DNA of 64,000 nt from Obelidium mucronatum (taxonomy: Eukaryota; Chytridiomycota; Chytridiomycetes; Chytridiales; Chytriomycetaceae). Where the stretch lies: assembly GCA_025765595.1 (NCBI GenBank), contig JAIVFH010000010.1, positions 434,001-498,000 of the forward strand, read 5' to 3'. The translations under genes were made by a program, and so were the position numbers. A model generated the notes under the pieces. It did not search any database. It had not been told where the DNA came from and worked only from the letters and a program-made list of their open reading frames with translations. Shown piece after piece: positions 1 through 12,557 of the stretch. How positions within the stretch are numbered: the stretch's first letter is position 1; the number at the start of each line of letters is the position of its first letter.

Positions 1-1102
1 CTCGGAAAATACACCCAAACGATCGAGTTTCATTGATCAAACATGGCTGCTTCCTAGAGCCAATTCAAGTCTCTCATACCTCTGCCGAAGATTTCAACGC
101 GCCTCTGCTTCATGACAGCCAAACGGCATGGTCGATTCTCGAAAACCAGTGCTCACACGTAAAAAAACCTGCTCTCGACAGATGCCCTATCCCGAACGCC
201 TTCCACCTCGTAATCGCAGGAACGATGACTTTTAAACTGCATCATTACATTGCCCTCAAAAGCATCCACGACATTGTCCAGCCCTTCGCCATATACATCC
301 ACGGCTTTGAATTCCCTCTCACCGACTCTCTCTTCAAACGCGCAATCAGGGAATTCAACCTCAAACTGATCCCCAGTCGGAACGTGACACACGTCTTTCA
401 AACACGCGTTCATAAAAAAGAGCACAAGTCAGACGTTCTTCGACTTGAGACTTTGATTCAGTATGGTGGTGTGTATGCGGATTTGGATGTCTTTTTTTTG
501 AAGCCGTTGCATAACTGGACAAACTTTGACGCTGGATACCGGGGTGTGAAACAGCCTGAAGATTCATACCTGACTGATCATGAGGCGGTGTTGGGTGTGG
601 AGGTGGAAGGTAAAAAGTTTGGGAATGGAATCATCTTGAGCAAGCGGTGTGGAAGATTTGTTATGGATTGGTGAGAGGAATTTGAACGGCCCCTATGATT
701 CTAAAGTCTGTTTTGTTTTCAAGGTACCAGCATTATATTCAATTTAATAACCAAGGCTGGGGAGAGCAGAGCCTGTTCCTACCAATGAACTTGTGGCAAC
801 AGCAGTACAAGAACTCGGCAACTCGAAATTCAGCTCTTTATTCTGATGAATTGTCTTTACAGCAGCCTGATATCAAGAACAAGCATCTGATTTATGATTC
901 TAATCCTTCTTTGCCGTGGAAATTTTCAAGGAATCATGCTGTTCATTTGTGGTACCGTTCTTATGGAGCTGAACATACACTGCAGAGTCTTGCTGAGCTA
1001 GACAGCGCGTTTGGTCGTCTGGCTCGGTATATACTGTGTGGTGAGAAATCTGTTGGCTTCGAGGATGATAAAGAGTATCATTGTGTGACTACGCACCTTT
1101 GA
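1..1102 (+). CDS. DXD-type glycosyltransferase (GT32-like), 5' partial
   Basis: The frame is open to the left edge, so the true start lies outside the window. Exon 1 ends at 670 and a 53-nt GT-AG intron (671-723) joins in frame to exon 2, which stops at 1102. The protein contains YGGVYADLDVFFLKPL, the DXD sugar-nucleotide/metal-binding motif of the Gly_transf_sug (GT32, Och1/IPC-mannosyltransferase-like) fold. Upstream is a beta-alpha segment (FHLVIAGTMTFKLHHYIAL), and after the motif come the GNGIILS stretch and the acceptor-side helices. Such enzymes transfer sugars to glycoproteins or sphingolipids in the Golgi. The membrane anchor expected at the N-terminus is not in the window. The family call is firm; the donor and acceptor are not known. 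Confidence 0.85.
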
Positions 1103-1206
1103 AATGATAAAGAAAATGAACCGATTCACTTCAAATAGCATATCTTTTGATTGGATTGCTGTATGGATTGTTTCTGAAGTCGAATGAAAAAAAAAACATC
1201 ATAAAT

Positions 1207-2391
1207 ATGAAGATGGCTTCACCTCAGCCGCTGCCGCCTGTTCCGGTGGAAGTCTTGGAACAAGTGCTTCTGTATCTTCCACTCAAAAACTTAGCATCCA
1301 TCGCGTTTGCCTCTAAGGCCTATCTCGCCCCCTTCCTTCTTGAGAGTTACTCCTTCGCGAAAAGACACTTCCATTTCCAGCAGACGCTATCTCTTCCTGC
1401 GAGGATGCATTCTTTGGATTGGGACTCATCGTTGCCTCTCACGTATAAGGTCGCAGTGTACCATGCCTTCATAATTAGCAACAATGAGCCACTTGATAAC
1501 AGCGGAAATGCCAGTCAGGATAGTGGACGCTCAACACTTCAGATGGACGAATTCGATACCATACAAACTCTTGAAGCTTTGATAACAGAAGACCCTGCCT
1601 TCGTTCCTCTATACATCAACAGCATCCTCCGCCAGGCACTTTTGATGAAGCAAAGCCGCGTGATGGATCTACTCTTGACGGATTCACGTTTTGGGTTCGG
1701 ACGCTCTGGAAGTCTTGGTTTAGAAGACCCTTGGCACATGCATCGATGGGCTTCGTTCGAGCACCACTTGATCCATCGTGAAGAATCCAAAGAAACTCTG
1801 ATTGTAACGCTATTCGCTACAGACGTCAGTCCGGCCCTTTTGTCTTTAATCCAGGATTCTAGAGTTATTATTTCGGAAAGCAGTGTCAGCGCTGCCTGTA
1901 GGGACTCGTTTAATACCTTCATGCCTTGGGGATTTGACTTTTGGGATGCGATTTTCAAAAACGCGTGTGAATATCGTGGAAAATATAGTGTTGAAATGTT
2001 GCGAGATGCATGCAGAATTGGGAGTGTTCAAGATGTTAAGCTCCTTTTGGTCAGCGGTCATGTGGATCCCAGTGCCGAAGACAACGTTTCCATAAAGGCA
2101 GCCCACTCTCATGAAAATTATGAGATTATTGAGATTTTACTACGCGATTCTCGAATCAGATTGAATATGTTTCAAAGGATATTCTTTGAATATTTTACAT
2201 TTGCCACAATGCTTTGGGTTTTGCAGCGGTTTTACTTTTGGTACGTTGTCTTCAAATTTGGCCTCCACTGGGATTCTGTAAACTATGTCCAGGAGCTGAT
2301 GTATTTTATTGGAGGGTCATTGTTGGGGTTTTTTATGATTGGAATGTTCAGTGGGATATTTGTGCAGCTCTTAATACAGGCCATAATGTGA
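1207..2391 (+). CDS. F-box protein with ankyrin-like repeats and C-terminal membrane segments
   Basis: Single-exon ORF of 394 codons. The first in-frame ATG at 1207 is preferred over upstream non-ATG extension. Residues 8-40 read as an F-box (PVPVEVLEQVLLYLPLKNLA, then SIAF and SKAYLAPF). The middle is alpha-helical. About residues 285-330 contain ankyrin-like helices with LLLVSGHVDPSAEDN and EIIEILLRDSRI. The last 70 residues hold two strongly hydrophobic stretches, around WVLQRFYFWYVVF and FIGGSLLGFFMIGMFSG, that look membrane-spanning. F-box proteins normally recruit substrates to SCF ubiquitin ligases; a membrane tail would place this one on an organelle or the plasma membrane. The substrate is unknown. 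Confidence 0.7.
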   Translation: MKMASPQPLPPVPVEVLEQVLLYLPLKNLASIAFASKAYLAPFLLESYSFAKRHFHFQQTLSLPARMHSLDWDSSLPLTYKVAVYHAFIISNNEPLDNSGNASQDSGRSTLQMDEFDTIQTLEALITEDPAFVPLYINSILRQALLMKQSRVMDLLLTDSRFGFGRSGSLGLEDPWHMHRWASFEHHLIHREESKETLIVTLFATDVSPALLSLIQDSRVIISESSVSAACRDSFNTFMPWGFDFWDAIFKNACEYRGKYSVEMLRDACRIGSVQDVKLLLVSGHVDPSAEDNVSIKAAHSHENYEIIEILLRDSRIRLNMFQRIFFEYFTFATMLWVLQRFYFWYVVFKFGLHWDSVNYVQELMYFIGGSLLGFFMIGMFSGIFVQLLIQAIM

Positions 2392-3465
2392 TGTCGAAAC
2401 ATCACCAAAAGTTTCCAATGAAGTTTTTGTTTTAAAACAACAAAAGCAACCCAACATGCACTCCTCAACACTCAAAGGCGGTGGCAAAGAGACGGTCTCT
2501 AGGATATCGAAGACGGAATCAGGAGGGGCTGGAGTCAAAGTTTGTGTCAGAGCAGAAGTTTGTAGTTAGCTCATCTGACCCGACTGCACCACAGTCTGCC
2601 CCAATAACCTCATCAGTACTTTTGTTTACTTGGAAGGCTCCGAAACTAGAAAAAAAAAATATGAAGAGCATTTTGTGTCAAAACCAGTTACCGCCCTTTC
2701 ATACTGATAGCGCCGACTATTTTTTCGCCATTAAAAAATACGCAGAAAACGTGAATCCATTTGTAAGCTTATTACGTAAACTGTCCTCATACAGTTTGTC
2801 AACCAGACTGTTCCATGCTTTGAACCTAGAGCCACCATGCAGTAGAGCGTTTCATTAGAGTGAAAAGTCTAGTAACAGCGTTATTCCGAGAATTTAGAGG
2901 TTAGGACGTGAGGCTTTGGGCTGTTTGTAAAACTAAAACCCCTGAAATTTGAAATTGATAAGAAAGAAGTACAGAATCTGTCACTAAACTGCTCAAAGTT
3001 GTCGCCTTCAAAAGAATGCAATCGTGTGGAGAGTAAGTAAATACAAAGCCAAACTAGAGCATTCTTTTCAAACAACACCTCCCGCCACCATCCTCGAGAG
3101 CTCCACCATCCTTAAGAATTCTTATCACACTTTGAGGCAATTTCAAGAATGGTCAACTGCGTTGAATTTTCTCAAGAGTAGCCATCTTTTTTCACATCCT
3201 GTGGTAATTTTGGCGAGCTCAAGAGAGCTAAAACGCGGATAGGGTCGATATTTTGACAACTTGCAGCTTGTCTGCTAAAGTCAAAGATTGGAATAGCTCT
3301 TTACCTACGGAACAAGTGACAAGTATCATCAAGCGAACGCCATATGATTCCCGACTGCATATTGTCCTTGTGAGAATGGTTCAAAATCTGTATTACACCA
3401 AAGAAGATTATGTGAACGCAGTTGGACTTGAGCTTTCAAACCAATTTGCTGTCTGCCAATGAAAT
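2392..3465. other. No convincing gene; fragments of possible coding sequence
   Basis: This stretch of about 1.1 kb contains only short open frames on the plus strand (2481-2858, 3024-3242 and 3253-3462). They have protein-like composition, for example RQFQEWSTALNFLKSSHLF and YYTKEDYVNAVGLELSNQ, but I recognise no domain and cannot join them with good splice sites. It may be a fast-evolving or decayed gene, or non-coding. Confidence 0.3.
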
Positions 3466-3797
3466 CTAGCAGACGTGGAGCCTACTATTCAATCTTTTGA
3501 TGGGATTCCTGTCCCCATAGCTCCGTCAGGCGTCATTTTATCCCCGGGTGAAAAAAAATTTTCACTCTCTCTCACTCCATGTGAGACTGCCGGTCCAGTC
3601 CTGCGTGTACAACGGCCGGCAGCGCCAAGGCGACCAGCGCCAGCTGCGTGATCGCGCCGGCAAAGTCGATCAGTGTATCGCAGGGTGTCGAGGAGAGCTG
3701 CCGGGCTCGATGTGTGCTCAGATGGGAGAATGCCACTGGCTGAAGGCCTGGCGAGCTCGCGGTGCAGCTGCAACAAGCTTCCCTCCTTTTCTTCCAT
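3466..3797 (-). CDS. Possible small protein encoded by a GC-rich exon
   Basis: A GC-rich block at about 3590-3790 resembles the GC-rich 5' exons of other genes in this window. On the minus strand an ATG at 3797 opens a frame starting MEEKEGSLLQLHRELARPSA. After about 43 codons the protein-like reading moves by one base into a hydrophobic stretch (IDFAGAITQLALVALALPAV). A GT-AG intron (about 3490-3560) could then join to a short end that stops at 3466. That would give roughly 88 residues with one hydrophobic helix. It needs one single-base indel, as many genes here do. I recognise no family and the model is tentative. Confidence 0.28.
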
Positions 3798-3829
3798 TTT
3801 ATTTATTCGTTTTAACTTTGGGAGTTTGA

Positions 3830-4178
3830 TGATTGATCACTTGTCACGCATCAGTGGTCGGATACAAATCACGTTGTCAGAGGCATGGGCTGTAATTATT
3901 GATGCAGCCACAGCATATGGAAATAAACCAAATAATTCTCTTTAATTCTCTACATTTCTCTGCATTTTAAACTTGCGCACAAATCAAAATCTGTCTGTGG
4001 GGTTACGCAGCTTTATTTATTTTGTGTCCTATCATTTAATAAATCAAAACTCAATAGTTATGTGGATTATAAGACAGACTACAGGATGTTCAAAAGTGGA
4101 GGATCATCTACAGAATCAAGTCGAATTGGAGGGTGCAAATACTTCTAAACACCAACGATTATTTATTGGTCTCTGCGC
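3830..4178. other. AT-rich spacer, nothing recognised
   Basis: AT-rich sequence downstream of the convergent end of the ASCC3-like gene. No frame with coding character, no RNA gene and no repeat was seen. Confidence 0.5.
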
Positions 4179-7100
4179 TTAACCCTTGATTGATGCAAGG
4201 AGACGAACAGTTACTTTCTGGTCGAGACCCAAATACCCATCACTGTTAACGTACACTTCCAGCTCCATCGGACCAGGGTCCATAGCTACTCTGAACTTCA
4301 TGGAGCAACGCAAATCAGAAGCACTGCCACCACTTCCACTAGAACCGCCAGCAATACGCTTCAACGCCAGCAATTCATCTGAATCCTCCTTCCCAAGAAC
4401 AACAAACCATCCCTCGACTTGAGCTTTTGGGAACTTTGGCGAATGAATTCGGTACTCTTTAGCGTTGTTGCGCGCATTCGAAGGAACACGATTGCGAGTT
4501 ATGGACACTTTGAGTTCATACTCTTTCCCACAATCCACCACCCAGACTCCGTTTTTGTTCATACTCGATTCCACGGAAATAACAACATTCATCACGGGCA
4601 AATTCGCCACAACAGCCGCAATTTCTTGTGCATGATTGGCTCGGACACCAGGCAGTGTTGAAAACAGCCGAACGACATCCATATCGCCCATCTTGCATAA
4701 ATCAAACAAGCCAGTTACAGGCTTCGTCTTGTGGGATCTCAAAGCTTCCACATTCTCTTCTGTCAAGTGGGGCAGCGAGAGAAGTGGTGAATCGGATGGC
4801 CATCTCGCCTGCTTCACGGCCTGCATCATGTTGATAACACCCAAAGTCGTACCCAAGATGCCCTTGTCCGCCGCAATATCAACCATTGCCTGCATCACAC
4901 GAATCGACTGATCCAACACAGAAGTTGTATCGGTATTATAATCAGAGCAAGGAAGAGTTTTCACACGTGTCAAATGCGCTTGAAGCAACAAGAACGCCTT
5001 GACATGCGGATCCTCAAAGCCAAGGTTCTCTGGAACGCCTCCAAACAGCTCCATACCAGGTTTCCAGTAAATCAACACTGGGACTGGAAGGCTCTCTTCC
5101 AAAGTTTGATTCATTTTGTCTTCATTGTGACGGACGGGTAATTCATTGAATTCTGGCACATCTGAGAGAATTCGAAGCATATGGGCAAAATCTCCGTCAG
5201 GCCGCTCCCCCTTTTCAACATCTCCAACAGGTTTGTAGTCTTTAGTGAGACGGCGCATGACGAGCCCAACAGTCTTGTATGACAGATAGTAGTAACTGGC
5301 TATTTTACCATACACTGTTGGTTTCACATAGAATCCTTGATCAATCTCAATACAGAAGGCATTCGACAAATCTGTGAAAGTTGTTTCAATCAAATTGGAC
5401 AAGAACAAGTTGATTCCATCTGGTGTAGTATCAACAACTCCATAGTAAGTCGGGTTCTGAAAAAAAAATTTAAAAAAAACCTGAACATTAAGGGAGTTCA
5501 ACAAACCATTTGCAGGCGGCGGTAAAAGTAAGTCCAAGTCAAATAATCAATCGCATCCTGTTTCGACTTTATAGTTCCTCCAACAATCTCAGCATTCATA
5601 TGATCATGGATACAGTTATGCAAACTACTCTCCACAGGAAACGGCTCATGCAAAAACTTTTTGTAAAAGTTCTTTTTCGAGTCTTGAACAAGAATCCGGG
5701 CCACACCGGAATCATCAAACTGAGGTCGACCTGCTCGTCCCATCATTTGAAGTACATCTGTTATAGGGAAATCAACGTATCCTTTTGTTTTGGCGTCGTA
5801 GAATTCTGTCCCCTTCACTACTACCAAGTGGGCCGGGTAGTTTACACCCCAAGCCAGAGTCGACGTGGCAATTAAGATTTGAATCTTTCCATTCACAAAT
5901 AGCTCTTCGCTGAGTTTTCTGTCGGGTTCAATCAATCCAGCGTGGTGCAGCCCGATTCCGAATTGGAGAGAAAGTTTAAGGCTTTGGTCCTTTACGTTCT
6001 CCACCAAGGTTTCAAGGTCATGTTCGGGCATATGAAGGAATCTCTTGGGATTGTCCTCGAGCCCACATAAGGCAATCAAATCCTGAGCTGTAAGACGCGT
6101 TTGACGACGGGATGAAACAAATACAATCACTGGTTTCGTCGGGGAATGAGTCAAAATCGCAGAGTATGTAGGTTTGTTCATTGATTGCATTCTTGGGCAG
6201 TCTTAAAATTGGTTTTCACATCGTATTAACAAGTGCAAGCGTAAAATGAAAAAATATGGGGAGGAACTCACAATGCTTTCCAGCAAACCCGTCAATATAG
6301 ACTTCCAACGGAACAGGACGCACAGAATGCCTGAAATTAAACAATCCCTCATTCTGAATATGCAACCAATCCCCCAAATCCGTGGCATTAGCCAGCGCCG
6401 TACTCAACCCAACAATCCGAATCTTCTTTTTTGTTTGCGCACTGATGTAATTCATTCTCGATACAATAACCTCCAGAATAGGTCCACGATCGCCTCCAAG
6501 CAAGTGTATTTCATCGATAATAACCAACGACACATCCGTCACATATTTACGAGTTTGCCAATTACGACTGATACCATCCCACTTTTCAGGAGTTGTAATG
6601 ATAATATCAGCGCCCTGAATGGTTCGTAAATCTGGAGTCACGTCTCCAGTAAGTTCGACTAGTTTTCGACCCATTTGTTGGGTAAGCCGAGACTTCCAGT
6701 CCTGTACTCTTTCTCGTACAAGAGCCTTCAAGGGAGCTATGTAGACAACCTTTGACTTGGGGAAATCACGAAACGCCGCCCTGTATTTTCGCAATTGAGT
6801 TAGAAGTGTATTTTATGCAGAAGGAGGGAAGCAATACCAGAGTGCCAGTTCGGCGGCTACGGTTTTACCAGACCCAGTCGGCGCCCCAACCAAAGCATTA
6901 TTAGTAGTCCGATACAAGGTATGGAAAATCTGCGTCTGCACAGGATTGAAGTAATCAAACCGCTTCAAACAAATCTCTTCCAGCACTGGATCCCCCAAAG
7001 CCGACACCGGCAGCGGTTGGAGGTTCAATAAATCCGTGTGCGGAGATCTCTTCATGGCAGGCAGAATCAAATGCTTGAATGAAACGGCTTCCACTGTTTC

Positions 7101-10100
7101 AGAGCCGATCCACTTGTCGCTGAGGGCGCGAACGTAAATTTGTGGGGGTAGTTCATCTGCTGTTGAGTTTGTTCGTGGAATCGGAATTGTGAAGACGAGT
7201 TTCTGGGTTTCGAGGGCGGCCTTTCTTTGTGAGGAGAAAGTACTCGGAGTGCAGAATTTCAATGCTTTCGGAATCTTCAACCCAAATCCAGAAGGGTTCG
7301 ACGGATCCATGAACACGGTCGTTCCAGTAAAAGTCTGGAAGGACAAAAAAACCCATCTGCATCAACTCAAAAACACATGGAATAAGTATCATACCTGGAG
7401 TAATTTGAAGAGTGATTCTTATAACAGACTGAGTAATCGGAGCAATCTCCGTCTCCAAATACAGCGCCGGAAACTGCTCAACACACTTTGCGACTGTTCC
7501 TCCCATCTTCATGTGCCGCACAACTCCACCAATTTCCTTCAGATCCATGAACCGAAGTTCTTCAATTCCCATATTGGAACGGTTTAGTTTCTCGATAATA
7601 TCAAAGGGTAAATCAAATTGAGACAATGGATGCTCGAACGGCCACATGCGGCGGTCGACTGATTTACAAAGAGATATAATCACAGAGGCGGTTGGGCCCC
7701 AATTTCTCGACAAACATATTTCAAAGAGTGCGCGAAGAATTCTGGCCGCGTTTTGAGCGACATAAGCGCAGTCGGAAACTAGCGCAAAGTCGTTGATGTT
7801 GGCCCGGGAAATATACGATTGGAGTAAGATGTTGGTCTTTCCATAAGGTGTGTCGGTTCCTCCCTAAAATAGTTCAACAATCAGGCTTGCTCCTATTAAC
7901 ATCAAGTAATATGTTCCTTACCTTCACATCACAGTGACAACTATTTTTGAGCATCAGCTTCAACTCAATCACCTCTTCCTCTCTCAACTTGATATTCTCA
8001 AACTCAGTCGCCATACTCAACATGCTCAAAACATCCGCTTCCGTCATTATTGGTCGCATCATTTCATTAAACACTTCGATTGTTGCACTTCGGATATAGT
8101 AAGAGCTTGAAATCCTGCACAAATCTTTGGGAGTCAAGAATCCATTACGCTTCATCAAACACAATCATTTGCGCCTTGTGTAATTGCTTTGCTGCCATTG
8201 TAATCAATTCTCCGCACCGCTTCCCCAAGTTGGGATCATCTTCAAGCACCTTCCAATCCAAGCCATAATGAAACGGATTCTTTCTCATTCGAACAAAGAG
8301 GTATGAATAGCTTAACCACTTGATTGCTTCATCCACAGTTGTGACAGTACCAAGAGAAATTTCAGCATTCAAGTTATCAGTCAAATGCGACGCAAACTTT
8401 GATTCAATAGGGTGCTGCATCGTCATGGCGCTGACATAGTGGCTCAGTTTGTCATGGCTTGTGATAATATATCCCACACCGCGGTCTTCATACTGAGGAC
8501 GCCCAGCACGACCAAAGATTTGCAAGACATCCAAAATCGATAAATCAATAAACGACCCCTTCTGCGAGTCGTACAACTGAGTTCCCTTAATCAAAACAGC
8601 GTACGCGGGCAAATTGACACCCCACTGCCAACGTTGCAGGTACAACACAAGACCCGCATATACCCCTTTTCGAAAAACTTTTCCACCATGTTTCGGTCAC
8701 TGCGTAACATGCCTGCATGGTGAATTCCAAACCCGGATCCAAAGAGTTCTTTTAATTCCTTGTTTCGCGTTTTGCTCATTTCCTTGACTGCGTTTGCGTA
8801 GTTTGGGTCGTGGCTGGCGTCAAATAAGCCGCTCAGGTTTTCGGCGAGGGCTTCATCGCGGAGCATCATTGCTGTTTTGACTGTATCTTTACGGGAGTGG
8901 ACAAAGACCATCACTTGATGGCCCTCGCGAACGAGGTCAATCAGCTTTTCATAACAGACTCTGTCCATATTTGCTTTAGAGGATGCGGATCCAGCGCGCC
9001 CTTTGGCTCCAATAAAATGTTGCTCTAAAGGAACAGGACGGAATCCGGAATCAAAGTAAAAGAGACCTTGGTAAGGGTTACGCTGCAAGAGAAAGGATTA
9101 AAAAACTGTTTAGATGGGAATCCTTTTCACACGACGACTCACCCCAAAAACTGAGCAACATCCACATAGTTTGGCAACGTTGCAGACAATCCGACGATTC
9201 GAATCATGCTTTGACTAGTCTCCACTTGCCGCTGCGTTCTGGCAACGATGCTTTCAATGACGCTTCCACGGTCTTCGTGAAGCAAGTGAACTTCATCAAT
9301 AATCAAAAGCCGCACTTTCTGTGAGAGCTCAGTGTCTCCGGTTCCCTTCCGGGTGACGACATCCCACTTTTCAGGCGTTGTAACAATCATTTGTGTGGCT
9401 GCGATTTCAGCTTTCGTCAACTGCATATCACCTGACAACGATTTTAACAACGAGTTACGAGCAAATAGGTTTACATACCGGTCAATTCTTTCACAGTCAG
9501 TCCCAGGCCCCCCTCTGCTTCGCTACCACCCAATCGCTTTGAAAACTTGGCAACTACTTCAGCTGCCAACGCTTTCATTGGAGCCACATAAACAATCTTG
9601 AATTCATTCTTCATAATGAAACCATGTCCTTCGATGCTGTCCGATGCATCTCAAAATCGTCAACATGGCTACATCCGTCTTACCGGCACCAGTAGGGCGC
9701 ACACACGAGCATGTTTTCGTTGGTTTCGAATGCGACTGGGAATACGATACTTTGCACTCTATTCAATGACTTGTATCCCTTGTATGCTTTTTGGGCCCAG
9801 GGTTCGAATGAGGTGCAGAGGAATTAAGGATTCTTGGGCACGTTTAGGGGCCACTTTTGCAACGGGGATGGTGATTTCTTCGTATTCTTGGTATTCTTCA
9901 CGCGTTGATCCGATCGGCAGTGCCGATTTTGTGGCGTAAGCGGAAATGCTGTTGGTGTCGGCAGCTTGATAAACATGCGGGTATTTGACAACAGGGGCGC
10001 TTGTGAAAGTCTGATTTTGTCGTGAGTTGGAAATGTTTCTTTCAAGGACTACTACATACGGGGTTGGATATTCCTGTACTCGACGCTCCAGCCAACAATT

Positions 10101-11129
10101 GTTCTTCTCTGGCTCTTTTCAGCTGTTCAACATCGAAACCCAAAAGATTGGCAGATTCGGCAACTGTGCTTTCGCCTGTGGCATAGCCAAGGGAGAATCA
10201 GTGACAATGGAACTTGTCTTGAATTATTCCATACCTTCTGTCATCTTGGCTCTTTTCTTTGCATCCTTTCGCTGCCTTTTTAGCTCCTGCTTTTCTGATT
10301 CCGACATGACCGTAACTTGGGCGCCGTATTGTGGCCTGAAGGGTTGTTTTGATGAGCCAGATGGTTTTGAAGAAGCATTCGGATCGGACTGGCTCTGCAG
10401 AAGAGAAAAGTCGAATGAGTAACACGAAATTAAAAGAAGGAAGCGTACATTCGCGACAATGTTTGTGATGATGTCTTTGCGGTGCAGCAGCAGTTCAGCA
10501 ACAAAGTCCATGTTGCCATATCCAAGGGAATCAAGCAGGACACTTTGGATCTCGTCATCTGCAAGTGCGGTCAGTGCTAGTCAGGACCGAAAGACAAAGA
10601 ACCTCCTTGCGGATCGCGCAGCGTCGTGAAGATCTGAGTGCACAGCGCCAGCGGCGACAGCGCGCCGGCGTCGGCGAACGCCGCGAGGTGTTCTTCGCAC
10701 TTTCTGCGTGTGGCGGTTAGCGTCGCGGCGGCGGCTTGCTGACTAATCACCTCAGCAGCCAGTCGCGGTCGAACGCCGGCGGCGACGCGCCGCTGTTTGC
10801 ATTCGTCGGCGCGGCTTCGCGGTCAAACTGCGACTGCAGCGTGCGCGCAAAGGCGTCGTCGTCGTCTTCGGTGTCGTTCTCAGTGTCGACTTCTGATCTT
10901 CTTCTTCTTCTTCTTCTTGCTCTTCTTCTCGTTCTTCAACCTTCTTTCGCCCAAACTGAAGCGGCGAATTGAATTCAATCCCAAACCCAAATTCTTCCTT
11001 TTCTTGGTCGTCTTTCGGCTCGTTGCTTTCGATGCGCTTCTTGAAGGCTTCAACAACGCTTTCGCTCCAAAAACTGTGAAACTCGTCAAACGACGAAAGC
11101 GTCTTTTGCGCGAGGAGCTGTGTAAACAT
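4179..11129 (-). CDS. ASCC3: ASCC3/Slh1-type double-cassette Ski2-like RNA helicase (frameshifted in this sequence)
   Basis: Very large multi-exon gene; the ATG is at 11129 ([17 protein letters not shown]). In order: an acidic N-terminus; a helical region with [13 protein letters not shown]; the family-typical [14 protein letters not shown] segment; helicase cassette 1 (APTGAGKT, TTPEKWD, DEVHLL); a Sec63/winged-helix unit (about 8.2-7.4 kb); cassette 2 ([24 protein letters not shown]); and a second Sec63 unit ending with [11 protein letters not shown]. The ASCC3 rather than Brr2 assignment rests on [16 protein letters not shown], the NPTYYGV join and the C-terminal [13 protein letters not shown]3/Slh1 splits collided ribosomes in the RQT complex and takes part in alkylation repair. 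Cassette 1 is interrupted by one-base insertions at about 9815, 9694 (inside Walker A), 9642, 8638 and 8625 (motif V), and the frame also jumps in the Glu-rich part of exon 1 (about 10895) and at the intron near 9085. Cassette 2 looks clean. Introns are 45-80 nt. Confidence 0.93.
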
Positions 11130-11187
11130 GGATGGCTTTTTTGATCTGTTTTTCTTTTGTGTTTTCTTTTGAAAGTAACTTCACCAA

Positions 11188-12445
11188 ATGGACTTGACCA
11201 CGCATCATCGCATCGAGCCAGAGCAGTTGAGCAATTTAGTGGTTTTTTCAATTACTTCATCGTAATAGTTTTAGTGGTCAGGTTCTTTGAAGTGCAAAAG
11301 GCACCTGGAAATCTAAAAGCAATCAGATCTCGAATCGACGCCTTTGTTGAAAAGCATCAACGTGTTTCAGGACGACGAGTAGTTTTAGTCACGGTAGTTT
11401 TCTATTTCTATCGTTTGGGGTAATGGTCGGCAATGGAGTCAATCGTGACCAGTTGACAGCCTCGATTGATCCATCCGTCTGAAAATCAAATTCAACTTCA
11501 ATTAGTCTGGCGGTACAACTGTTCCACTCGAATCTCAAACTGTTCGTTTTATCGATAACTTTTCTGCTGGAACTCGAGGCTCGATTTCTACAGAGGTCTT
11601 TTTGGAAAGGGGTTATGCTGTCATCTTTTTGCACAGACAGTACTCTCTCCTGCCATATTCCAGGCATTATTCTCACTCAAAGAATTGCTTCCTGGATTTC
11701 ATGGTGGAAGATGGAAAGGGTGGAGTTTCGGGTGTGTTCCAGTTTCTTTGCATCATCAACTCTCCAAATTTGAGATTCGAACACCATTTTAGTCGCCCCT
11801 CAATACACAACTACCATGCTTAAAGTACTGGAGAAATACAACACGGTGAAACGGGAAGGCCTCTTGGAAATGATCAGCTTCGTCGACGTGAATGAATACT
11901 TGTTTCTTTTGCGCGAAATCACAGCAAGTCTCGCGAAATTAGAACAACGCGCAATGTTTTATCTGGCAGCAGCTGTCAGTGACTTTTATATTCCGTTGGG
12001 AAAGATGGTGCACCACAAGATTCAATCGGGCGATGGGCAACTACATCTTGAGTTGGACCAAGTTCCCAAGGTGTTGTCTCCGCTTGTGAAGGAATGGGCG
12101 CCTAAAGCTTTTGTAGTTTCATTTAAGGTGGAGTGTGTTGTTTTCATTCCAATTCAACCTATGAATGTCTCAACGTATCAACTTGCAACATGGACGTACC
12201 AGTTGGAAACGGATCCCTCAATTTTGATTCAAAAAGCCAAAGGTTCACTTACACGATACGGTCATCAAGCCGTTATTGGGAACATCTTGTCCACCCGCAA
12301 GCATCACGTCATTTTGATTACAAATGAAGAGGAAAAAGATGTTCGATTGACTCCCGCGGAAATTGAACGTAATGTCGAAATTGAGGAATCATTCATTCCC
12401 GAATTGATTTCCAGGCATGAGGAATGGATTTCAAATAAACTGTGA
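11188..12445 (+). CDS. COAB: Phosphopantothenate-cysteine ligase
   Basis: Second step of coenzyme A synthesis from phosphopantothenate: ligation of cysteine by the eukaryotic-type, single-function ligase (yeast Cab2, human PPCS). Diagnostic segments, in order, are [116 protein letters not shown] and [14 protein letters not shown]. Introns supported by frame are 11394-11505, 11732-11792 and 12128-12202, the last in frame and 75 nt long. Coding from about 11283 is secure. The 5' end is unresolved: the ATG at 11188 needs an intron or indel before 11283, so the start given is provisional. It is divergent from the ASCC3 gene across about 60 nt. Confidence 0.92.
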
Positions 12446-12557
12446 ATCTTGTTCGTGTCGGCATAACGTCGGGATCGATTCAGACATCCAAAAAAGGGAA
12501 AAGACTATCTAAAATCAGTTGAATGATAATGAGTTATTTTGATTGACTTGTGCATGG

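Noticed and set aside
4179..11129. Brr2 (spliceosomal helicase) instead of ASCC3
   Set aside because: The C-terminal [23 protein letters not shown] and the NPTYYGV region fit ASCC3/Slh1 better, and the long Brr2 N-terminal region is missing.
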